A DNA stretch of 64,000 nucleotides. It comes from Letharia columbiana (taxonomy: Eukaryota > Ascomycota > Lecanoromycetes > Lecanorales > Parmeliaceae). A model generated the notes under the pieces. It was not told where the DNA came from, made no database searches, and saw only the letters and a program-made list of their open reading frames with translations. Below, piece by piece: positions 14,841 through 24,468 of this stretch (the first letter of the stretch is position 1; every line of letters starts with the position of its first letter). The stretch spans positions 643,001 to 707,000 of the forward strand of contig NW_023501049.1 in assembly GCF_014066305.1 (NCBI RefSeq), given 5' to 3'. The position numbers and the translations under genes are program-made.

Positions 14841-15010
14841 TATAAATAAATTTAATATAAATAAAATTAATATAAATAAATTTAATATAAATAAATTTAA
14901 TATAAATAAATTTAATATAAATAAATTTAATATAAAATAAATTTAATATAAATAAATTTAATATAAATAAATTTAATATAAATAAATTTAATATAAATAA
15001 ATTTAATATA
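14841..15010. repeat. 15-bp minisatellite, about 11 copies
   Basis: Near-perfect tandem repetition of taaataaatttaata. One copy reads taaataaaattaata and one carries an extra A. The high identity between units contrasts with the divergent surrounding DNA, so expansion probably happened after RIP, or the unit contains no RIP target (it has no CpA or TpG). Confidence 0.8.
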
Positions 15011-15504
15011 TAATTAATTAATTTAAATAAATATAAGTTAGAATATTAAAATTAATAATTAATATATAAAAAAACTTACGTTAATATATATTATTTTCGC
15101 GATTCTTTTTTAAGAAAGATTTTATAAAATATATAAGACTCTTATATAATAAATCTAGATTTTCTTTTAAAAGTCGATTATATCTTTAAAAATTTCTAGA
15201 TTTTATAAAAATATAAGATAAGATATTTAGTTATATTAACTATAGAGTTAATATAAAAAAAAGCGATTTAATATAAATACGCTAAGACGTATTACGTAAT
15301 TATTAAGACGCTAAGAGTTACGTATTTCGAATTTTAATACTCTTTTTCGTATATATTCTCTTATAAGTAAAACTTAATAAATACGAAGTTTAATATTAAA
15401 TGTAAAATAACTTAGTTAATTTTCGTCGAGTTATTAAAGTAAGATTAATATTAAGTAATTAAAGTAAAGTTCGAGCTAGATAGCTAAAGTAACTTAGTAA
15501 TAAA

Positions 15505-16125
15505 TAATAAGTAAAGATTTATAAATTAAATTTATAATTTTTTTTTTAATTAAGACTATCGAGTAAATAGATAAGCGATCTTTAATAAGCGAACTTTAAT
15601 AAGTAATATTTAAATTCCTTACGCTTTAATAATTATAGAATTAAATTTAAGAATTCTTTTTTTATCTAAAAGCTTATATTTCGTTCTATAATTTAAAAAA
15701 AAAATTAAAATTTTAATAGAAAATAAAAAAGTTATTTTAAAATTAAATAATATATATCTATTTTTTAATTAGAGCTATTCGACTATCGAGCGAACTTTAA
15801 TAAGCGATATTTAAATTTCTTACGCTTTAATAATTATAAGATTAAATTTAAGAATTCTTTTTTTATCTAAAAGCCTATATTTCGTTCTATAATTAAAAAA
15901 AAAATCTTAAAATTTTAATAGAAAATAGTAAAGTTATTAAAGGGTTAAAAGTAGAATAAGAGATTTTAATAGTTACGAACGCTAATTAATTTATTTACGA
16001 TAACTTAGTCGATTTAATTAAAAGACGTAATAATCTTAAATTTATAATTAATTATATATATAAATTTAAGATTTTTAAGCTTAACTCTATCTTATTCTTT
16101 TATATATATTAATAAAAGTAAAATT
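15505..16125. repeat. Dispersed repeat family R, copy B
   Basis: Begins with gtaaagatttataaatt like copy A and contains the gcgaactttaataag landmark twice (about 15,591 and 15,788), so part of the unit is duplicated in tandem inside this copy. It ends with the shared cttattcttttatatatatta segment. Heavily RIP-mutated. Confidence 0.55.
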
Positions 16126-16204
16126 AATATCGAATAGTTAAAAAGTATTAGTCTCGAATAGCTAACGTAAAAATATATTCTCTTATATCTTTTATTCTTT
16201 TATT

Positions 16205-16810
16205 CTTCTACGAGTAAAGATTTATAAATTAAATTTATAATTTTTTTTTAATTAGAACTATTAAGTAAATAGATAAGCGATCTTTAGTAAGCGAACTTTA
16301 ATAAGCGATATTTGAATTCCTTATCGTTTATTAATTATAAGACTAAATTTAGAAATTCTTTTTTTATCTAAAAGCTTATATTTTATTCTATAATTTAAGA
16401 AAAAAATTATAAAAAATTAATAGAAAATAAAAAAGTTATTTTATATATTAATAACGTATATCTATTTTTTTAATAATTATAAATAAACTTTAATAAGCGA
16501 TATTTAAATTTCTTACGCTTTAATAATTATAAGACTAAATTTAGAAATTCTTTTTTTATCTAAAAGCTCGTATTTCGTTTAATAATTTAAAAAAAATTAT
16601 TAAAAAGTTAATAGAAAATAAAAAAGTTATTCTATATATTAATATAATATATCTATTTTTTTAATAGTTATAAACGCTAATTTATTTATTCGCGATAATT
16701 TAGTTAATCTAATTAAAAAGCGTAGAGAATTTAAATTTATAATTAACTATATATATATATTTAAGATTTTCTAATTTAATTCTATCTTATTCTTTTATAT
16801 ATATTAATAT
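16205..16810. repeat. Dispersed repeat family R, copy C
   Basis: Begins acgagtaaagatttataaatt as in copy A. It again has an internal partial duplication of the aactttaataagcgatattt segment (about 16,295 and 16,487) and ends cttattcttttatatatatta. It follows copy B in the same orientation, so B and C could be one larger tandem structure. Confidence 0.55.
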
Positions 16811-17759
16811 AAATAAAATTAAAAAATATAAGATTTAAAGTTTACGATATTTAAAATAAGATAAATAAAATAAAAAGTTAAAATCTAAAAACGACTATAT
16901 TAGATTAAGTCTCTATTAAAATTTAACTTAAATTTAACTTTTTATTAAAAAGCGATTTTTTAGAAGTTTTATTTTTAGACTATTTAATATATATTAAAAA
17001 TCGATTAATTTAAAATCGAAGAATATATATAAAAGTAACTAAATAAAATTATTAAAAGAAATTCTTTTAACTATATATTAAAAATTATAATATCTTTATA
17101 AGATTAATTTTAATAATTAATTCTTAGTAATAATAGTAACGTAAATAAGATATAGTTATATCTTTTAGATTTTAATTATTTTTAACTAAGATTTAAAGAG
17201 ATTATAGATATTTAAAAGTATAATTTAAGTAATAGATATATATCTTTAATCTATTAATTATAAGAATTATAGCTCTTTAAAAGAGAGAAGTATTATTATA
17301 AATATATTCTTAATATATTACTTAGTTTTATAGTCTAATATCTTAATAAAAATATCTTTTATTATATTATATCTTCTTTCTATATATATAATTCGATAGT
17401 TTTAATATTCTATTTATTTTACTTATATAATATATCTCTATACTAGTTTTAATATCTTAAATAATTAAAGCTCTTTTTTAAAGATTATCTAATCTAGCGA
17501 CTTCGCTAATATATTTATCTATTTTTTAATTCTCTATATATAATTTAAGAAGCCTAAAGAATTAATTAATTTACGCTTTATTCTTCTTACTTATTACTTT
17601 AATTTTTTTTTTTTTAACTACTACTTTACTTCTTACTTCGCTTCGCTCTTTCGTAAATTATAGAAATCGAATAGAAATTTAAAACTAGCGAATAAAAAAA
17701 TTAAATCCGGCTTGAAACGATATATCAATTATTTCGCTTCGAAATAATATATTTATATA

Positions 17760-20700
17760 ATTTGAGAAGCCTAAAGAACTAATTAATTGACGCTTTATTC
17801 TTCTTTATTAGAAACTTAATAATATATATAATAACTCTATATTATAGTATAAAGAGAATACTATTTATATAGAATTATTATAAGTATATGAACTTTATAA
17901 TAAGATAGAAAGATCGAAAGACCTTAGCACGTTAAGCCTAATTAGGCTATAATATAATAAGGTTATTAAAATCGTAATATTACCTTCTTCTTTAATTTAA
18001 AGCTTCGACGATAACTACTATATAATAAATATCGATCTTATAGAAAATATATCTAGATATATACGAAGTAATATCCTTAGATATATTAACTTAATATTTC
18101 GTTATAGGGTTAAAGTCTTTTTATAAATCGATATAGCTATTATAAATTAATAGCGCTAATAGAGAAAATTATTCTAAAGATCTTTTAAATAATAAATAAA
18201 GATTAACGGCCTCGAAGTAATAATAATAAAAGTCTACTACTAGATTCGAATATCCTACTATATTCGTAAATAATTACTAGAATAGATTTTTTTTAATTTT
18301 AAAGCCTCTATATCTAATTTTATATATTAGATATCCCCTCTTACTAGTTAAGAGATTATTCTTTTATTTATTTAGTTTAAATTAAATTATTTCTTTAATA
18401 TTATAGATTTTATCTTTTTTATTAATATTAATAAATAATAATAAAAACTCGATTTATTCTAATAGTAGATTATTATTATTAAGATATAATAGCTATAGAT
18501 AAAAGATAGAGTAAATATTATTTATAAAAATCGAAAGTTCTAACTCGTAAGCGAAATTATTTAAAGCTTTAATAATTTTAAATAATTCGAAATTCTTATA
18601 ATTTAATAATTTACTAGAATATATAATTTTAATATTTCTTTTATTAAGTATAATTATATCTTTAACTCTAAATTTTAATATTAAAAATTAATAATAATTA
18701 ATTTACTTCTTCTATAAAGCTTATAATTATTTAAATTAACTTTTTAAATAATTTTTTATAATATTTATCTTCTTAATAAACTTATTAACTAATTTAATAT
18801 CTCTCTTTACTCTTTAATTAGCGAATTAATTTTAAGAGATTAAAAGTTTTATTTTTTAAGCGAGAAATATATTCTTTAATAAGAAAGAATAGTAATATTC
18901 TTAATAAGACGTTTTTATTAAAGTTAATTTCGAACTTTACTATTAATAATAAATTTATCTAATTATCTTAGTTATAATTAATATAAACTTTAAAATATTA
19001 CTTTAAAGTAGTATTAGCGTTTTTTATTTATTTATTAATTTTAAGATAGAATATAATAAAGAGCTTAGATTTAGTTCTAATCCTTTTATATAGTCTTTTT
19101 TAAAAATATATTATAAATTAGATATCTCGATTTAAGATAATAGTAAATAGATATTCTTTTTCTCGCTATATAAATTCGATAAAGATCTAAATTATTATCT
19201 TTACTTTTAGAAAGTTTAAAAAAATTAATTTCTTTCTCTTATTAAGTTTATTTATAATTATTATAATATATTAATAGAGATATTTATATCTAAGATAAAT
19301 AGATAATAATATAATAAAGTTAATAGAAATATTTTAATAATATTATTTAGAAATAAAAAGAAGTTTAAGTAAATCTTACTTACTTTCTTTATAAGTTTTA
19401 ATTTTTTTATAAATATAATAGCTCTTAATATAGTAGATAATGAAATTTATTATCTTTAATTAATAATAATATTTACTTAATTTATTATAGATTAATAATT
19501 TATTAACGTAATCTTTAAATAAAGAGTTATAAATATCTCTAATAATTTTAATTTATAATTCGAGAATATTTAATATATATAGTCTATTATTAACGTATAA
19601 TAATTTATTATAAAAATAATAATTATCTAATTTTAGCTTAAGATTATTCTTAATTATTTTAAATAGTAGCTTTCTCTATTTAGATATCTTTAAATAAATA
19701 ATTTTTTAAGCGATATCGTTATAATTATAAGTATTTTCTATTTAATATAATAACTTAGAAATATTAATAGTAGAGACTTCTCTTAATTTTTCTAAAAACT
19801 TCTTTTAAGAAATCTCTATCGAAGCTTTTAATAGTAATTCTTTATTAGACTTCTTATTATTAATATTATCTTATTCGCTAAATTTATATAATATTATAAT
19901 TAAAGAGATAATACTTTTTTTTATATCGTTTAAAAGTATAATAGTAAGATATATAGCGTTCTTAATATCTTTATTTAAATTATTATTTTTAAGAATTATA
20001 TAATATTAATAATAAGTATAATTATTATTTTTATTTTTAAATAGATCTTTTACTTATCGAATAAGATTATTAGATTTAATACTTTATTTTTTTAAATAAT
20101 AAATAATATAAAAATTAAATTTAAAGAGAAATTTCGCTTATCTTACTTAGCGAAAATTAAGTTATTTAAAAAATATAAAGTATTATAAATTTTTATAATC
20201 TAAAATAATTTTAATAAAGTTCTTAATAAAAGTACTAGCTAGCTTAAAATATTATTTCTCGAAAATTTATATTATAATTATAAGTTTCTTATTATAAATA
20301 TCGTAGTTATACTTTATAGAAGATATCTTCTTAAAGAGAAATATTATAGATCTAAATACTTTATTTTTATCTTCTTATAATAGAATAATAATAATTATAA
20401 AATTAAACGCGTTTATTTCTAATTAAGTCTTTTTATTTAAGTTAAAATAAGTAAATATAGAAGTAATAGTAAAAGCTTTCTTAAGTATTTCGAAAGCGAG
20501 TTATTTAGAATATTCTTAAGCCTATAAATAAATAAAGTCTTTCTTCTATTAAGTATAAGTAAGATTTATTAGAGATATAATAATTTTAAAATACTTTATA
20601 ATAAACTTTCGATAGAAATTAGTCAATTTTAGAAATATTTATATATATTTAATATATCTAGATTTCTTTTATTAAATAATAATCTTAATTTTTTTTTTTT

Positions 20701-23507
20701 TTTTCTACTTCTTTTATAGTAATAATTAATTTTAAATATTTAATTTTAATAATATAAAAATTATATTTATTAATATTAAGATAAAGATTAATTTATCGAA
20801 GTTTCTTTAATATTTTTTCTATATACTAAATATATTTATTTTTAATATTATTATAGATAAGAATATCGTTTAAATAAGTAGTATAGAATATATTTAGATA
20901 TTCGCGTAAGATATTATTAATAAATATCTAAAAAGTAATAGAGATATTATATAATTTAAAAGATATTATTATATATTTAAATAGACGATATTAAATAAGA
21001 AATACGATTTTTTTCTTATAACTTTTTTTTATTCTAATTTCGTTAAAAGCGGCTATAATATCGAATTTATTATATATTCTTATCGCGTATAATCTAGCGA
21101 GAATCTCTTTAATTAATAAGAGAGTATTTTAATTAGAAATAATAAGTATATTAAAATTTTTATAATTTATATATAATTTAAATTTTTTATTAAATTTTTT
21201 TATAATTAGAATAAGTATTATATAGAAAGAAGTATTTAATCTAATATAGCTTTTCTCTAATATCTTATTAATATATTTTTTTATAATTAATATTTAGTCT
21301 CTAGAGAGTCTATAAGCTCTCTTCGATAATAAAATAGCTTTTTTTTTAAAATATATTTCGTAATTAATAAAGCGATAAATAAAAAGTTTATTAATTTTTA
21401 TTAAATTTTAAACGTTTAGTTATTTATAATATATTATAAAAACTTATTTTTATAATTATTCTATAGTCGAAGATTTCTTTTTTAGTTTATAAAAGAATTT
21501 TTTGTAATCTTCTATCGTAATAACGATAATATTAATAATAAACTTCGCTTTCTTATTAATAGAGTTAAAAAATTATTTAAAGTTTTAAAATTATATAATA
21601 ATAACTTAGTTCTTTAATTTCTTAATTATCTTAATAAAAATATAAATAAAGATCTTTACTATATTCTTTTTCTTAAATATAATCTTTATTATATAATTTA
21701 AATTCTTTTTTAAAAATTTATTATTACTTTAAATAGTAATAAGTTTATTATATAATAAATAGTTAAATATATAATAATTTAATTTAAATATAATAATTCT
21801 AAATTTAAAGAATATATAAAGATTATATTATTTTAGCTATAGTATTTTTAAAATAATATTAAATTATTTTAATAAGATAATTAAGTATTAAAGTTCTTCT
21901 ATATAATCTTTTAAAATAAATTTTATTAAAATTATATATATAATATTAAAAATAAAGATAGATTTATTATTAGCTAATTATAATCTATAAAATTATATTA
22001 ATACTATTTTAAATAGCTTATTTATTTTAATAAAAGATATATTTATAAAGCTTAATATTAAAGCTTTAATATTTAAAAGATAATTAATCTTAATCTATTT
22101 TATTAATATAATAATTTTTTTATAAAAGTTTAATTAGCGTTTATTTTATAAAGAGACTTTAATAGTAATAATATACGCGAATAGAGAGATAAAAGCGAGT
22201 ATTCTTTTTATTTCTAACTCTTTAATTTTTATATATAAGATTTTTAGATTTCTAGCGGCGACTTAATTAAAAATATTTAATTTTTTAATTTTTATAATAA
22301 TTTAATAAGAATATTCTTCTTAATATCGACGACTTTTAAAATTATATTAATTTATTTTTTTATTAATAAATCTATATTCTTATATAGAGTATTATTATCG
22401 CTAAAACGATATTTAATCTTTAAATATTTAAAATATCTATCTTCTTTTTAAATTCTATTTATTAATAATTTAAGATATTTATATTTTTATATATAGAAAT
22501 TTTTAATAATAATACTATTATTTCTTTTAGTAAAAAAAATTCCGCTAATTATTTAAGAGAATAAAGTTTTTATTAATTTTATTAATCTCTTTCTTACTCT
22601 TTAAATCTAATATATTATTAATAGCTCGAAGATCTATATCTAATACTTATAGAAAAATAATTAATTCTTAAAAAGTATTAAAAGATTATTTTAAAATTTA
22701 ATATCTTAGATATATAGAGATTAATTGTTTTAGATTAAATATTTTATAAATTTTAGTAAATTTTAAGAGAGCGATAGCTATAGAAAATCGTACGTAGAAA
22801 TTTTTAAACGATTCTTTCTTATCTATTACTCTTATATTAAATTTAGAATTAAAATTAAATATCTTAGTATTTAATTTAATAATCTTATTATATATTTCGA
22901 ATATATTATTTAATTCGTTAATTATTTCTTAAATAATTTAATATAGATTTAAGATATTTTTATTTATTTTTATTTTAATAATATTATATATAGTAGACTT
23001 ATAATAATTCTATATATAATTAATTTTCTTAAATTTAATAGAGAAGATTATAGCGCTTTATTTAAACTTTACTTTAAGATATTAACGCTAGCTATTTCAC
23101 TTATTTTAATTATTAATATTATAAAAATCTAAAATATTAGAGTATCGTTTATTTAATTCTATATTCTTTATATAATTTATAATAAAAGTATAGCGTAAGT
23201 TTCGATAAATATTATTAATAAAAATACTCGACTAATAAGATATAATCTCTATATCTTTTTTATCGAAGTTTTTTAAATTAATTAAAATATAAGATTATTA
23301 CTTCTTTAGCTATTACTTTTTATATTTTAAGTCTTATTTAAATTTCTTATTTTCTTTAATAAGTTTTATAGTATTAATATGATATCTATTATATAAGTCT
23401 TAAAATCTATTATTAATTTCTCGCTTATAAAATAATTAGCTATTATTATTATTTAGCTAAATAATAATTATTAATATCTTTATCTTAGTATAAGCGATAT
23501 CTGTTAG
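17760..23507 (-). mobile_element. RIP-decayed Ty3/gypsy LTR retrotransposon (approximate limits)
   Basis: Two pol domains can be read through the mutations on the minus strand: reverse transcriptase near 20,850-21,015 and, 3' of it, the integrase zinc-binding region near 19,340-19,500. RT before IN is the Ty3/gypsy order (Ty1/copia has IN first). The sequence between 23,000 and 23,507 could hold gag but is too degraded to prove. I could not define LTRs. A segment reading gaagcctaaagaa is repeated at about 17,550 and 17,768 and may belong to the 3' end. The right limit is the sharp junction with the GC-rich element, so the 5' end may be truncated there. Confidence 0.6.
19300..21020 (-). pseudogene. 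Degenerate gypsy pol (RT, RNase H, integrase region)
   Basis: At 20,856-20,884 the complement reads YLNDILI preceded by aromatic/hydrophobic codons. This is the RT catalytic motif YLDDILI with the first Asp changed to Asn by a G-to-A RIP-type transition. At about 20,960-21,015 it reads YRLFKYIIISFKLYN, matching RT motif RYGLFEYLVMPFGLTN after C-to-T/G-to-A changes. At about 19,340-19,500 the text KLSKYYY*LKIINF and YYIKSYYIYKKIKTYKES match the integrase zinc finger (HYYWPKM..., IKSCxxCQRxK) with both Cys changed to Tyr. Many stops prevent any function. Confidence 0.65.
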
Positions 23508-24054
23508 CAACTCAGCTAAAAAAGCTGGTTCCGGGGGTGTCTGCGCTTGATAGTCAGACACCCCTATTTGAATCTAAATACCTGTCCGCAGAGGCCCCGT
23601 AGGGCCCCTGTGGGGACTGTTTCTAACAATGCCTCCCCCTCTGGGGGGCTCGTCCTCGAGCTCCGAAGACAGTGCAAAAATCGCGACGTCCCGGGGACTC
23701 TTCCCCGAAAGATCCACGATTTTTAAGGACAACATGCCCTGTGCTCCGGGGTTTACTCCCCCGAAGACTTCTAAATGCCCGCTCATTTGCGGGGCTTGAA
23801 ATTGCCTCTGGGGCCTTTGCCCACGGGGCTACCAAGTGAAAGGCCTTTGGCCCGCCTTCGCACCGGTACAATGTGGGAATGGGGCTGTATTCCGGGCCTG
23901 TGACCCCGCCTTAGCGCACACAAATCAAATTCAGGCCTGTTTTGGCCAGCCTCGGGATTTCTTTCCCGGGCGTCTGTTGGGCTTTTGGGGCTTTCTGCCC
24001 GAAATGTCCTCGTTGGAATAGGGCTGTTTTGCCCGAAAAATTCCCTTTTAAAAA

Positions 24055-24092
24055 GGGGGCCCCCCCCAAAAAAAATTTTTTTTGGGGCCCCC
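24055..24092. repeat. Long homopolymer palindrome
   Basis: The sequence is G5 C8 A8 T8 G4 C5. The arms GGGGGCCCC(+4 C)AAAAAAAA and TTTTTTTTGGGGCCCCC are reverse complements with no spacer, followed by TTCGGGGG which can pair alternatively with the preceding C run. Such a cruciform-prone sequence is rarely stable in genomes or clones. Confidence 0.85.
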
Positions 24093-24152
24093 TTCGGGGG
24101 ACTTATTACCCGAGCGACCCTCTGAAAAAACAAAGTTTCTGATTTTTGATGG

Positions 24153-24227
24153 GGGATCCAAGCGTCCTCGAACCCCCGACCCTCTGACCTTTTTTTCAAT
24201 GACTAAGCGTGTCACCCCCGCCAAGGC
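24153..24227 (-). other. tRNA-like Pol III promoter pair (A-box/B-box-like)
   Basis: On the minus strand GGGGGTGAC at about 24,227 is followed by CGCTTAGTCATTG, resembling an A box. About 40 bases later comes GGGTTCGAGGAC, resembling a B box (GGTTCGANNCC), then GGATCCCCCA, whose CCCCC could pair with the opening GGGGG. T-arm and anticodon-arm stems do not form, so it is not a functional tRNA gene. It fits the head of a tRNA-derived SINE, but chance similarity in GC-rich DNA is possible. Confidence 0.3.
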
Positions 24228-24357
24228 CAAGGGCGCTCCGGGGGGGAAAAAAAACGGGAACCACCCCCAAACAAAGCGCAGACACTAAAGTAGGCTTAAC
24301 ATATTTTTATTCAAAATCACCGTTTATTTCGCTCCGAAATGATATATTGTCGACACG

Positions 24358-24451
24358 CTGCTCGCTAGAGACGAAATGCAAAGCAGACCTTCAACCCCTG
24401 CAGGCTGCTCGCGAGAGACGAAATGCAAAGCAAACCTCCAACCCCTGCAAG
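24358..24451. repeat. Two tandem copies of a 47 bp unit
   Basis: Units start at 24,358 and 24,405, each running ctgctcgc...gagacgaaatgcaaagca...ccaacccctgca with only a few substitutions. They lie just past the stop codon of the LPMO-like gene, so they would be in its 3' UTR. The differences include both C/T and G/A changes. Confidence 0.85.
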
Positions 24452-24468
24452 CTATGGGCCCAATTTGC

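Larger units (their letters stand above)
12840..23507. repeat. RIP-degraded A+T-rich repeat block 2
   Basis: Same composition as block 1: very rich in TpA, almost no CpA/TpG, CpG preserved, no intact frame. It contains a 15-bp minisatellite, two copies of repeat family R and a decayed Ty3/gypsy element, listed separately. A short stretch at 17,890-17,970 (accttagcacgttaagcc) is less mutated. The block ends abruptly at 23,507 against GC-rich DNA. Confidence 0.85.
23508..24301. mobile_element. Unassigned GC-rich, hairpin-rich element, not RIPped
   Basis: A 794 bp segment of high G+C begins exactly where RIP block 2 stops. Its ends read TGTTAGC and GCTTAACA, i.e. imperfect short inverted termini starting TG and ending CA as in LTRs. 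Inside are many short GC-rich stem-loops, for example GGGGTGTCTG/CAGACACCCC at 23,537-23,566, a CGGGG/CCCCG loop near 23,747-23,764, GCCCGC/GCGGGGC near 23,776-23,794, GGGC/GCCC stems near 23,978-24,035, and a 38-base palindrome at 24,055-24,092. No open frame resembles a conserved protein. Candidates are an LTR of an un-RIPped retrotransposon, a tRNA-derived SINE on the minus strand, or a captured GC-cluster/double-hairpin type sequence like those in some fungal mitochondrial DNAs. I see no clear target-site duplication. Confidence 0.45.

Noticed and set aside
24153..24227. A functional tRNA gene
   Set aside because: A- and B-box-like motifs are present but the T-arm, anticodon arm and most of the acceptor stem do not pair.
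23574..24288. Several 60-138 codon frames on both strands in the GC-rich element
   Set aside because: Products are Gly/Pro/Phe-rich translations of hairpins and homopolymers, overlap each other in all frames and show no domain. GC-rich DNA has few stop codons, so open frames are expected.
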